DNA of 64,000 bases from Sphingobium cupriresistens (GTDB lineage Bacteria; Pseudomonadota; Alphaproteobacteria; Sphingomonadales; Sphingomonadaceae), in assembly GCF_004152865.1 (NCBI RefSeq), contig NZ_SEOO01000004.1, forward strand, positions 111,874-175,873. Reading direction: 5' to 3'. Positions 35,485-44,236 of the stretch are shown here, one piece after another (within the stretch, counting starts at the first letter, position 1; every line of letters starts with the position of its first letter). The notes under the pieces were generated by a model that was not told the origin of the DNA, did not search any database, and saw nothing but the letters and a program-made list of their open reading frames with translations. A program made the translations under genes and the position numbers.

Positions 35485-38400
35485 TGCATTTGCTGGCCGC
35501 TACGCCGGGAACCGTCTCCAATGGCGAGGAGGCGATCGACCTCGATCAATCGCCGGGCGAGATTGTGTTCCTGACCGTGGCGGACAGCGAGCTGGCCTGT
35601 TTCGCCCAGGCGGCGGCCCTGCTGGGTGAGGATGCGCCGTCGATCCGGCTGGTCAACCTGCTCCAGCTCAAACATCCCTATTCGGTCGATCTCTACGTCG
35701 AAAAGGTGATCGCCCATGCGCGTTTCGTGTGCGTCGTACTGCTGGGGGGCAAGAGCTATTGGCCCTATGGCGTCGATGAAATCGCGCGGGTTGCGCGGGA
35801 AAAGGGCATCGCCTTTGCAGCGATCGCCGATGGCCGGGAACCCGACCCGTCGTTGGACGCCGCCGCGACGCTGCCGAAGGCGATCAGCGAGCGGCTCCGT
35901 GACTATCTGCGGCAGGGCGGCGTCGCCAATGCGGTCAGTTTTCTGCGCCATGCCGCGCGGTTGATCGGTGCGGATGTAGGCGTGCCGGACGATCCCGTGC
36001 CGATCGCGGACGCCGGCCTCTATCTGGCCGGCATGAAGCGGCCGACGTTGGATGATGTGCGGACAGGATGGCGCGCCGGACAGCCCGTCGCGCTCCTCTG
36101 CTTCTATCGCGCGCTGATGATCGCCGGTACGCTCGATGCCGTCGAAGCGCTGGTCGCCGCGCTGAAGGGACGCGGGCTGAACGTCGTCGCCGTCCATGTG
36201 CGGGCGCTGCGCGAACCCTTCGCGATCGACTGGCTGCACGGGCTGATCGGCGCGATCCGGCCCGATATCATCCTGAACGCCACGTCCTTCGCCGCCTCCT
36301 CGCCCGGCGACAGGCGAACGCCGGCCGTCCTCGAAGCAGCGGATTGTCCGATCCTGCAGACCGTGTTCGCGGGCGTCGAGCAGGCCAACTGGGCCGACAG
36401 TCCGCGCGGCCTTGGTCCTCGCGACCTGGCGATGAACGTCGCTCTGCCGGAAATAGACGGGCGCCTGTTCACCCGCGCCGTCGCCTTCAAGGCGGCCGAG
36501 CGTTTCGATGCCCGGACCCAATGCGGCATTGTGGCGCCGCGCGTCTCGCCCGATCGCGTTGCCTTCGTCGCCGATCTTGCCGCCAATTGGGCGGCATTGC
36601 GGCGAACGCCCGCCTCGGATCGGCGCGTTGCGCTCATTCTCGCCAACTATCCCAATCGCGACGGTCGGCTAGGCAATGGCGTCGGCCTCGACACGCCCGC
36701 CAGCGCGGCCGCTATTCTCTCTACCCTGGGTGAAGCGGGCTATCATGTCGGCGATGCTCCTGTTGACGGCGCGGGACTGATGGCGATCCTGCTGGGCGGC
36801 GTCACCAACGCCCGTGCGTCGCTGGATCGCCTGCCGGAAATCCGCCTGCCGATCGGCGATTACCGCCTGCGGTTCGACGCGCTGCCAGCAGCGGTGCGCG
36901 AGGCGGTGATGGCGCGATGGGGCGTCCCTGTGGACGATCCTTTCGTGCGTGACGGCGCCTTTCATCTGCCCGCCCATCGCTTCGGCCATATCGTCGTCGC
37001 GGTCCAGCCGGCGCGCGGTTACAATATCGATCCCAAGACCAGCTATCACGACCCGGCTTTGGTCCCGCCCCACGCCTATCTGGCCTTCCACTTCTGGCTG
37101 AACCATGATTTCGGCGCGCAGGCGGTCATCCATGTCGGCAAGCATGGCAATCTGGAATGGCTGCCGGGCAAGGCGCTGGCCCTGTCCGACAGCTGTTTCC
37201 CGGAAATCTGCGCGGGGCCGGTGCCGCAACTCTATCCTTTCATCGTCAACGATCCGGGCGAGGGGACGCAGGCGAAGCGGCGCATCGGCGCGGCGATCAT
37301 CGATCATCTCACCCCGCCGCTGACGCGCGCGGAAAGCTATGGCCCGTTGAAGGCGCTCGAAGCGCTGGTCGATGAATATTATCTCGCAGCCGGCATGGAC
37401 CCGCGCCGCATCCAGCATCTGAAAGCCGAAATTCTCGATCTCGCCCGGTCGCAAGGACTGGACGCTGATGCCGGGGCCGTCGGGGATGGCGACGACGCGC
37501 TCGCGGCTCTCGACAATTATTTGTGCGAATTGAAGGAGATGCAGATACGCGATGGGCTGCACATCTTCACCCGGTCGCCGACTGGCCGATTGCGCACCGA
37601 CCTGCTCATCGCTCTGTCGCGCACCCCGCGCGGCTATGACGACGCGGGCCAGGCATCCTTGCTCCGCGCTATGGCCGACGATTTGGACCTTGGCTTCGAT
37701 CCGCTCGATTGCCGGATGGGCGACGGCTGGACCGGCCCCCGACCGGCCGTGCTGGCAGCGGTGAGCGATGCGCCCTGGCGCAGCCATGGCGACACGATCG
37801 AACGGCTCGAACTGCTGGCCGTCGCGCTGGTCGAGGGTGCGACAGCGCCCGGCCCGGCGTCGCAGACCGTTATGCGTTCGCTGCTGGGCGATCTCGCCGG
37901 CCGCGTGGACCGTTGCGGCCCCGCCGAAAAGGCTGCGCTGCTGGCTGGCCTGGACGGGCGTTTCCTGTTGCCCGGTCCCTCCGGCGCGCCCACGCGCGGG
38001 CGCCCCGACGTGCTGCCGACCGGCCGCAACTTCTATTCGGTCGACACCCGGTCCGTGCCGACCGCGACGGCATGGGAGCTTGGCCGCCGCTCCGCTCAAC
38101 TAATGGTGGACGATTATCTCCAGCGCGAGGGCGAATATCCAAGGGCCATGGCATTGTCCGCGTGGGGTACGGCCAATATGCGCACTGGCGGGGACGACAT
38201 CGCCCAGGCGTTGGCGCTGATGGGCGTGCGACCGCGCTGGGACTGGACGTCGGGCCGCGTGATCGGTTTTGAGGTGATGAAGATCGCCGAACTCAACCGG
38301 CCACGCGTCGATGTCACCTTCCGCGTCTCCGGCTTCTTCCGCGATGCTTTCCCCGAACAGATCGATCTGCTCGATTCCGCAGCGCGCGCCGTGATGGCGC

Positions 38401-39203
38401 TGGACGAGCCGGACGAGGACAATCCCGCCGCCGCCCGCCACCGCCGTGAGACGGCGCAACTGATCGACGCCGGCCATGACGCGAAGGCGGCTGCCCTGCG
38501 CGCGGGCTTTCGCGTGTTCGGATCGAAGCCGGGTGCCTATGGCGCGGGCCTTCAGGCGATGATCGACGAGAAAATCTGTCACGACCGCGCCGATCTCGCC
38601 AACGTCTATCTCGACTGGGGCGGCTATGCCTATGGGGCAGGGGTGGAGGGCGACGCCGCGCGCGACCTGTTCGCCACGCGCCTGGCGCAAGCCGACGCCG
38701 TCGTTCAGAACCAGGACAATCGCGAGCATGACCTGCTCGACAGCGACGATTATTACCAGTTCGAGGGCGGCGTCGCGTCCGCCGTCGAGCATCTGTCGGG
38801 CAAGCGGCCGCGCGCTTATCATAACGACCATAGCCGCCCCGAACGCCCTGTCGTTCGCACGCTGGAGGACGAGATCGGCCGGGTGGTCCGCGCCCGCGTC
38901 ACCAATCCCAAATGGATCGCGGGCGTGATGCGCCACGGGTACAAGGGCGCGTTCGAGATCGCCGCGTCGGTCGATTATCTGTTCGCCTTCGCCGCCACGA
39001 CCCATGCCGTGCGCGATCATCATTTCGACGCAGTCCATGCCGCCTTCATCGAGGATGAAGCCGTGCGTGCCTTCCTGGCGGAGGCCAATCCGGCCGCGCT
39101 GCGCGAAACTGCGGCGCGCATGGCCGAAGCGCTGGAGCGCGGCATGTGGAAACCCAGATCGAACAGCGCGGGCCTGTTGCTCGCCCAGCTTGCAGGAGGA
39201 TGA
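35484..39203 (+). CDS. cobN: Cobaltochelatase large subunit CobN
   Basis: A 1239-residue CobN/magnesium-chelatase H-type subunit, which inserts cobalt into hydrogenobyrinic acid a,c-diamide in the aerobic pathway. Family text is clear: RVALILANYPNRDGRLGNGV, AVIHVGKHGNLEWLPGKALA, YPFIVNDPGEGTQAKRRIGA, SAWGTANMRTGGDDIAQALA and RHGYKGAFEIAASVDYLFAF. Full length for the family. CobN needs CobS and CobT ATPase subunits, which are not encoded in this window. Translationally coupled to cobW upstream and overlapped by the cobO ribosome site downstream. Confidence 0.96.
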   Translation: MHLLAATPGTVSNGEEAIDLDQSPGEIVFLTVADSELACFAQAAALLGEDAPSIRLVNLLQLKHPYSVDLYVEKVIAHARFVCVVLLGGKSYWPYGVDEIARVAREKGIAFAAIADGREPDPSLDAAATLPKAISERLRDYLRQGGVANAVSFLRHAARLIGADVGVPDDPVPIADAGLYLAGMKRPTLDDVRTGWRAGQPVALLCFYRALMIAGTLDAVEALVAALKGRGLNVVAVHVRALREPFAIDWLHGLIGAIRPDIILNATSFAASSPGDRRTPAVLEAADCPILQTVFAGVEQANWADSPRGLGPRDLAMNVALPEIDGRLFTRAVAFKAAERFDARTQCGIVAPRVSPDRVAFVADLAANWAALRRTPASDRRVALILANYPNRDGRLGNGVGLDTPASAAAILSTLGEAGYHVGDAPVDGAGLMAILLGGVTNARASLDRLPEIRLPIGDYRLRFDALPAAVREAVMARWGVPVDDPFVRDGAFHLPAHRFGHIVVAVQPARGYNIDPKTSYHDPALVPPHAYLAFHFWLNHDFGAQAVIHVGKHGNLEWLPGKALALSDSCFPEICAGPVPQLYPFIVNDPGEGTQAKRRIGAAIIDHLTPPLTRAESYGPLKALEALVDEYYLAAGMDPRRIQHLKAEILDLARSQGLDADAGAVGDGDDALAALDNYLCELKEMQIRDGLHIFTRSPTGRLRTDLLIALSRTPRGYDDAGQASLLRAMADDLDLGFDPLDCRMGDGWTGPRPAVLAAVSDAPWRSHGDTIERLELLAVALVEGATAPGPASQTVMRSLLGDLAGRVDRCGPAEKAALLAGLDGRFLLPGPSGAPTRGRPDVLPTGRNFYSVDTRSVPTATAWELGRRSAQLMVDDYLQREGEYPRAMALSAWGTANMRTGGDDIAQALALMGVRPRWDWTSGRVIGFEVMKIAELNRPRVDVTFRVSGFFRDAFPEQIDLLDSAARAVMALDEPDEDNPAAARHRRETAQLIDAGHDAKAAALRAGFRVFGSKPGAYGAGLQAMIDEKICHDRADLANVYLDWGGYAYGAGVEGDAARDLFATRLAQADAVVQNQDNREHDLLDSDDYYQFEGGVASAVEHLSGKRPRAYHNDHSRPERPVVRTLEDEIGRVVRARVTNPKWIAGVMRHGYKGAFEIAASVDYLFAFAATTHAVRDHHFDAVHAAFIEDEAVRAFLAEANPAALRETAARMAEALERGMWKPRSNSAGLLLAQLAGG

Positions 39204-39205
39204 CG

Positions 39206-39814
39206 ATGGCCGAACGGACCGACGAACAACATGCGCAGAAGATGAAGAAGAAGCAGGCCGCGCACGACCGGATCGTGGCGGGCAAGACGGTCGAAAAGGG
39301 CCTGCTGATCGTCCACACCGGCAAGGGGAAGGGCAAGACGACTGCGGCGCTGGGCATGGTGGTGCGCGCCATCGGCCATGGCAGGAAGGTCGGCGTGGTC
39401 CAGTTCGTGAAGGGGGCGATGGAAACGGGCGAGAAGGCCGTGTTCGATCGTTTCCCAGATCAGGTCGAATTCATGGCCATGGGCGACGGCTTCACCTGGG
39501 ATACGCAGAATCGGGCGCAAGACATTGCTTCGGCGCGCAAAGCCTGGGATCAGGTCAAGCGCATGATCGCCGACCCGGCCTATCATCTGGTGCTGGCCGA
39601 CGAACTCAATATCGTCCTGCGCTACGATTATCTCCCCCTCGACGAGGTGCTGGCGGTTCTTAAGGCCAAGCCGGAGATGAAGCATGTCATCGTCACCGGC
39701 CGCAACGCGCCCGAAGCGCTGGTCGAAGCCGCGGATCTGGCGACGGAGATGACGCTGGTGAAGCACCCGTTCCGCGAACAGGGCGTCAAGGCGCAGCCCG
39801 GCATCGAATTTTAG
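39206..39814 (+). CDS. cobO: Cob(I)yrinic acid a,c-diamide adenosyltransferase CobO (BtuR/CobA type)
   Basis: About 202 residues. The Walker-type motif HTGKGKGKTTAALGMVVRAI binds ATP; WDTQNRAQDIASARKAWDQV and LVLADELNIVLRYDYLPLDE are diagnostic of the family. It adenosylates the corrinoid cobalt. AGGAGG at 39194-39199 lies six bases before the ATG at 39206, which I use instead of the ATG at 39200 or the frame opening at 39146. Its stop overlaps the stop of the convergent btuF-like gene. Confidence 0.95.
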   Translation: MAERTDEQHAQKMKKKQAAHDRIVAGKTVEKGLLIVHTGKGKGKTTAALGMVVRAIGHGRKVGVVQFVKGAMETGEKAVFDRFPDQVEFMAMGDGFTWDTQNRAQDIASARKAWDQVKRMIADPAYHLVLADELNIVLRYDYLPLDEVLAVLKAKPEMKHVIVTGRNAPEALVEAADLATEMTLVKHPFREQGVKAQPGIEF

Positions 39815-40674
39815 GGGCGATGGTCGATCTGGTTCACCAGGCTGCGGGCGGCATCGACATAGGCCGGGCCGCCACAGACGGTCCATGCCTGGGGCAGGCG
39901 CAGCCGCTTGATGTCTTTCAACAGCGGATGCCGCAGCATCTCCGTGCCCTGATCCACCACCCGTTCGGAACCGCTTTCGATCAGCAAATAGTCCGGCTGG
40001 GCAACCATCAACTCTTCGAGGGTGAGTTGCGACAGGACCGGCTTGCCGAGCTTTCCGGCCAGGTTGACCAGACCCGCGCGGGTCATCAGGTCGTCGATCA
40101 GCGTGCCCGTTCCGGTCAGGAAACCGCGCCGCTGATAGTAAGCGGCGATGCCGGCCGGGCGCGGCCGAGCGATGGCGGCAAGATCCCGGTCCATCCGGGC
40201 GATCAGCGCCTCGCCGCGATCGACATGGCCAATGGCCTTGGCGACGGTGCGGATTTGCGTGACGATGCCGGCATAACTACCAGCCGGTTTGAGATCGAGG
40301 GTGTGATAATGCGCGCCCGACAGCGCCGCCATCATGCCGGTGCGGCGGGCCGGCGCGCCTATCACCAGATCGGGATCGATCGCCAGCACCTCCTCCGCCG
40401 ACCCCCTCAATATGGGCAGGCCGCGCGTCTGCGCCGCCGCTGCGGACATGGCCGCATTGTTCGCATTCCGGGTCAGGCCGGCAATCTGCGTCCGATCGGC
40501 CAGCGCAAGCAGATATTGGTCGGCGCACAGGTTCAACGACACGATCCGCCGCGGCGGGGCGCTGCGGCCGGTCTGCGATGCGGGCGCCGAACCAGCCAGG
40601 AGGCCGCCCGCCACCCATGCGAACAGGCGCGCCGTCAGCCGGGCGGATGGCCATTTCGTCAGTCTGCATAACAT
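39811..40674 (-). CDS. Periplasmic cobalamin-type ABC substrate-binding protein (BtuF-like)
   Basis: About 287 residues. The ATG at 40674 gives a signal peptide (LTARLFAWVAGGLLAGSAPA). Then follow the class III binding-protein motifs RRIVSLNLCADQYLLALADR, IDPDLVIGAPARRTG and LEELMVAQPDYLLIESGSE. The position beside cobalamin genes and a FecCD-type permease suggests a corrinoid ligand, though a siderophore or other iron chelate cannot be excluded from sequence. The longer open frame to 40773 lacks a sensible N-terminus. Divergent from the permease gene. Confidence 0.82.
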   Translation of the reverse strand: MLCRLTKWPSARLTARLFAWVAGGLLAGSAPASQTGRSAPPRRIVSLNLCADQYLLALADRTQIAGLTRNANNAAMSAAAAQTRGLPILRGSAEEVLAIDPDLVIGAPARRTGMMAALSGAHYHTLDLKPAGSYAGIVTQIRTVAKAIGHVDRGEALIARMDRDLAAIARPRPAGIAAYYQRRGFLTGTGTLIDDLMTRAGLVNLAGKLGKPVLSQLTLEELMVAQPDYLLIESGSERVVDQGTEMLRHPLLKDIKRLRLPQAWTVCGGPAYVDAARSLVNQIDHRP

Positions 40675-40751
40675 GCCCACCCCATGACCCACACGACCCC
40701 GGTACACAAGCGTGACGGGGACCACCGATCCAATGCGAGGTGCCATTTCCC

Positions 40752-41756
40752 ATGTCCTACCCATCAGACGCACGGCGGCGCACCTTATTGCTCATCCTTC
40801 TGGTCGTGACGATCCTGGCGGGCGTCGCCTCTCTGGGGGTGGGATCGGCCGCCATCGATCCGGCGCGGTTGCTGGCGGCGGCGACCGGCCATGGCGACCC
40901 AATCGCAACGGCCATCCTGTTCACGCTGCGACTGCCGCGCGTCCTGCTCGGCCTGGCGGTGGGCGGCATGTTGGGCCTGGCCGGCGCCGCGTTACAGGGC
41001 TATCTGCGCAACCCGCTGGCGGAACCGTCGGTATTGGGGGCATCCAGCGCCGCGGCGCTGGGGGCCGTCAGCGCGCTGTATTTCGGGCTGTCCGAGCGCC
41101 ATATCCTATTCCTGCCGGTGCTGGCGATCGCGGCCGGGCTTCTCGCGCTGTTGCTGCTCTTTGCGCTGGCGGGACGCGCCGAAAGCCCGCTCAGCCTCAT
41201 TCTCGCCGGCATCGCGATCTCCGCCTTGGCGAGCGCCGGCATCAGCCTGGCCCTCAACCTGTCCGAAAACCCCTTTGCCGCCATGGAGATCACCGCCTGG
41301 CTGCTAGGATCGATCGAAAACAGGTCGATCGAACATGTCTGGATCGCCTTGCCCTGTATCGGATGCGGCGCGGCGCTTCTCCTGCTCGACGCGCGCGCTC
41401 TCGATGCCCTGACGCTGGGGGAGGAAGGCGCGCAGGCGCTGGGCGTCACCCTGCGGCGGACGCGGCTGCGGCTGCTGCTGGGGATCGGCATCGGCGTCGG
41501 CGGCGCGGTGGCGGTCGCCGGCTCGATCGGCTTCGTCGGGTTGATCGTTCCGCATCTGGTGCGTCCGCTGACGGATCGCAGCCCCTCGTCGATCCTGCTG
41601 CCCTCGCTGCTGGCCGGCGCGGCGCTACTGACGCTGGCTGACATCGCGGTGCGGCTGATCCCGACCTATAACGAACTAAAGCTCGGCGTCATCACCGCGT
41701 TCCTGGGCGTTCCTGTCTTCCTGCTACATCTGCTGCGGGAGCGGCGGCTATGGTGA
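40752..41756 (+). CDS. FecCD-family ABC transporter permease (BtuC-like)
   Basis: About 334 residues with nine to ten membrane segments. Family motifs are RLPRVLLGLAVGGMLGLAGA, LQGYLRNPLAEPSVLGASSA and GSIGFVGLIVPHLVRPLTDR; the C-terminus PTYNELKLGVITAFLGVPVF is complete. An alternative GTG start lies at 40740. It should form the inner-membrane channel with the binding protein encoded divergently. The ATPase gene that normally follows (BtuD type) is absent; the sequence turns AT-rich soon after the stop. Confidence 0.9.
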   Translation: MSYPSDARRRTLLLILLVVTILAGVASLGVGSAAIDPARLLAAATGHGDPIATAILFTLRLPRVLLGLAVGGMLGLAGAALQGYLRNPLAEPSVLGASSAAALGAVSALYFGLSERHILFLPVLAIAAGLLALLLLFALAGRAESPLSLILAGIAISALASAGISLALNLSENPFAAMEITAWLLGSIENRSIEHVWIALPCIGCGAALLLLDARALDALTLGEEGAQALGVTLRRTRLRLLLGIGIGVGGAVAVAGSIGFVGLIVPHLVRPLTDRSPSSILLPSLLAGAALLTLADIAVRLIPTYNELKLGVITAFLGVPVFLLHLLRERRLW

Positions 41757-42027
41757 TGCCACCGGCCGCATATGCCGACCGAGTCCGTCCGACGGTCTAT
41801 CCCGCTTCCATCAGAATGGCGGGTTGTCGTCACGCTTATGGGCGATTTGCAGGCGAATCATTTTATTCGTCTATATTCAAAAGGATATTCGTATATCTTC
41901 TCATAGACTTATATGGGTTGGGTCAAGCCGCGCTCATGTCAATATATACGATAATATATCTTATGTTAAATTTGATAAATTTATGCGATCGCGTGATACT
42001 GTCCAACTCGCTGTCCCATCGGCGCGA
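41757..42027. other. AT-rich gene-free stretch after the permease gene
   Basis: The stretch from about 41860 to 41995 is strikingly AT-rich (TATATACGATAATATATC, TTAAATTTGATAAATTTATG) compared with the surrounding GC-rich DNA. It lies between the ends of two convergent genes, where promoters are not expected. No protein gene can be supported. A remnant or insertion at the place where an ABC ATPase gene would be expected is one reading. Confidence 0.6.
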
Positions 42028-43113
42028 TCAGGCGATCGCCAAGACGCTGCTCAGGATGATCCGCACCAGTTCGGCCTGGCCCCGCGCCCCCATTTTGGCG
42101 TAGATTTTCTTTGAATAGTTGCGCGCCGTCTCAACCGTCAGATGGAGATTGGCCGCGGCCTGCGCGATGGGAATCCCCTGGCCCATTTCCCAGGCGAGTC
42201 GCGCCTCGCTGGGCAATAGCCCGAACAGGTCGACCAACTGCTCGCATCGGTCCGCCTGCGACGATCGGTCGCCGCTCAGATAGACGATGGCCACCGGCGT
42301 CCCGCCCGCCGCCACCGACTGTCCGCGAAATGGCGCGACCAGCATGTCCATCCACGGATCGCGGCTCAGATTGATCGCGCGCGGCCGCGCCTCCGCATCC
42401 TGCGCGAACATCTTGACCAGCGCCGTTAATTCGCGGTCCAGCCCCGGCGATGTCGGGGTCAGCCGGTCATAGCGCCCGCGCCGCAGGATAGTGTTGCGCT
42501 GGAACAGCTGTTCGACATGGGGCGTCATGTCCAAGATGCGGCATTGGGGATCCAGCGTCAGCCAGCCGAAATTCAGCCGCCCAAAGGCTTCTGACGTCAG
42601 GGTCGATCGCAACTTCTCCCGCTCCAGCGCCACAAAGCCGCGCAATGCCGTGCGCAGATGCGGGGCGAGCGCGGTCAGCAACGCCGTGGCCGATGACGAT
42701 ATGCGCGTGCTCGCGCAGCTCAGCCAGGCATCCACCCCGCTGCTCTCCGTCACCCGCACGGATTTTATGTCATCCACGCCCATGCCATGCAGGAAATCGC
42801 TCCGATAGGATTGCAACGCGGCATTGTCCGGCGGGATCAGTTCGGCGAGCGAATAAACCCGCCCTTCCCGCATGTTGCGATGAGCCAGCGGATCGTGCAC
42901 ATATTTCTCGGCGAACAGCCGGCCCAGATGTGGCGGCGCCGCAGGGCCGGCATATAGCTCGACAATATTCTTCTCATCGATCGGACGAAAGGCCAGGCTG
43001 ACATAGCGGACCTGCATCCGGCTGCGCAGCCGGTCGAGAAAATCGTGCCAAAGCGGCTGCTGGAACATGCCCTCGCTCAGGCTGACCAGCAGGCCGGAAT
43101 CATCCAATCGCAT
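42028..43113 (-). CDS. LuxR-type helix-turn-helix transcriptional regulator
   Basis: The frame is open to an ATG at 43200 (390 residues), but that ATG overlaps the cysD start on the other strand and lacks a ribosome site; the ATG at 43113 (361 residues) leaves room for promoters and is preferred, without a strong ribosome site either. The C-terminal LuxR-type DNA-binding domain is clear: [20 protein letters not shown], then [20 protein letters not shown]. The N-terminal 250 residues are probably a PAS/GAF-like sensor, without a recognisable ligand motif. No receiver aspartate is seen. Target genes unknown; adjacency to cysD may be chance. Confidence 0.75.
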   Translation of the reverse strand: MRLDDSGLLVSLSEGMFQQPLWHDFLDRLRSRMQVRYVSLAFRPIDEKNIVELYAGPAAPPHLGRLFAEKYVHDPLAHRNMREGRVYSLAELIPPDNAALQSYRSDFLHGMGVDDIKSVRVTESSGVDAWLSCASTRISSSATALLTALAPHLRTALRGFVALEREKLRSTLTSEAFGRLNFGWLTLDPQCRILDMTPHVEQLFQRNTILRRGRYDRLTPTSPGLDRELTALVKMFAQDAEARPRAINLSRDPWMDMLVAPFRGQSVAAGGTPVAIVYLSGDRSSQADRCEQLVDLFGLLPSEARLAWEMGQGIPIAQAAANLHLTVETARNYSKKIYAKMGARGQAELVRIILSSVLAIA

Positions 43114-43128
43114 GAGCTGGTCATATAC

Positions 43129-43144
43129 CCTCCCATTTGGGAGG
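43129..43144. promoter_or_regulatory. Inverted repeat between the LuxR-type gene and cysD
   Basis: CCTCCCATTTGGGAGG: a perfect six-base dyad with a four-base loop, 54 bases upstream of the cysD ATG. It could be an operator for sulfur control or for the LuxR-type regulator. It is part of the open LuxR-type frame only if that gene starts at 43200. Confidence 0.45.
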
Positions 43145-43198
43145 TCCAATGATAGTTGCTTGCTGCCAAGGTCGCTCGCAAGAAGATTGCGAGGATCC

Positions 43199-44110
43199 AT
43201 GGCGGACGTGAAGACCCTGACTCATCTGGAGCGGCTCGAAGCCGAAAGCATCCATATCCTGCGGGAGGTGGTGGCTGAGGCCGAAAAGCCGGTAATGCTT
43301 TATTCCGTCGGCAAGGACTCGGCGGTGATGCTGCATCTGGCGCGCAAGGCTTTCTATCCCTCGCCGCCGCCCTTCCCGCTCCTGCATGTCGACACGACCT
43401 GGAAATTCCAGGAAATGTACAAGCTGCGCGACCGGATGGCGCAGGAAAGCGGCATGGAATTGCTGGTCTATCATAATCAGGAAGCGATGGACCGGGGGAT
43501 CAACCCGTTCGACCATGGCGCGCTGCATACCGACATGTGGAAGACGGAAGGGTTGAAGCAGGCGCTCAACCTCCATGGCTTCGACGCGGCGTTCGGCGGC
43601 GCGCGGCGCGACGAAGAAAAGAGCCGGGCGAAGGAGCGCATCTTCTCCTTCCGCACCGCGTCCCATGGCTGGGACCCCAAGAAACAGCGGCCGGAATTGT
43701 GGAACCTCTACAACGCCCGCAAGCACAAGGGCGAAAGCATCCGCGTCTTCCCGATCAGCAACTGGACCGAACTGGATATCTGGCAATATATCCATTTGAA
43801 CAATGTGCCGATCGTGCCGCTCTATTTCGCGGACATCCGCCCGACGGTGGAGCGGGACGGCATGTTGCTGATGGTCGATGACGATCGTTTCCCCCTGATG
43901 CCGGGCGAAACGCCGGTCATGCGCTCGATCCGCTTCCGCACGCTGGGCTGCTATCCGCTGACCGGCGCGGTCGAAAGCACCGCCAAGACGCTGCCGGAGG
44001 TGATCCAGGAAACGCTTCTGACGACGACATCGGAACGGCAGGGCCGCGCGATCGACAAGGATGCGGGCGGCGCCGGCATGGAGAAGAAGAAGCAGGAAGG
44101 GTATTTTTGA
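43199..44110 (+). CDS. cysD: Sulfate adenylyltransferase subunit 2 (CysD)
   Basis: A 303-residue enzyme of assimilatory sulfate activation. The PP-loop reads [20 protein letters not shown]; family features are [39 protein letters not shown] and [20 protein letters not shown]. It makes APS from sulfate and ATP with the CysN GTPase encoded downstream. The start is the ATG within CCATGG, with GAGGAT just upstream. An 8-base hairpin and a repeat element separate it from cysNC. Confidence 0.96.
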   Translation: MADVKTLTHLERLEAESIHILREVVAEAEKPVMLYSVGKDSAVMLHLARKAFYPSPPPFPLLHVDTTWKFQEMYKLRDRMAQESGMELLVYHNQEAMDRGINPFDHGALHTDMWKTEGLKQALNLHGFDAAFGGARRDEEKSRAKERIFSFRTASHGWDPKKQRPELWNLYNARKHKGESIRVFPISNWTELDIWQYIHLNNVPIVPLYFADIRPTVERDGMLLMVDDDRFPLMPGETPVMRSIRFRTLGCYPLTGAVESTAKTLPEVIQETLLTTTSERQGRAIDKDAGGAGMEKKKQEGYF

Positions 44111-44117
44111 CGCGCCA

Positions 44118-44226
44118 CGGAATGCACGGCATTCCGAAGCGTCACCCCGGCGAAGGCCGGAGCCTTGTGCCACCGGGCACCGCCTTCGCCCAGATCATAG
44201 CGATCCCAGCTTTCGCTGGGATGACG
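44118..44226. repeat. Hairpin plus REP-like palindromic repeat between cysD and cysNC
   Basis: A perfect hairpin (CGGAATGC-ACG-GCATTCCG, 44118-44136) follows the cysD stop without a T run. Then come CGTCACCCCGGCGAAGGCCG (from 44140) and, inverted, CCCAGCTTTCGCTGGGATGA (from 44205), each with its own stem, together forming a larger palindrome CGTCA...TGACG. This is the familiar dispersed intergenic repeat of sphingomonads and other proteobacteria, whose spurious translation on the other strand gives peptides like PAFAGVT. It may affect mRNA stability between the two genes. Confidence 0.7.
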
Positions 44227-44236
44227 GGATGAACAT

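Noticed and set aside
36669..38099. Minus-strand open frame of 476 codons in cobN
   Set aside because: Shadow of CobN, whose motifs are unambiguous on the plus strand.
41757..42114. Short frames in the AT-rich stretch as possible remnants of an ABC ATPase
   Set aside because: No Walker A, Q-loop or signature motif is visible in any frame, so no pseudogene call is made.
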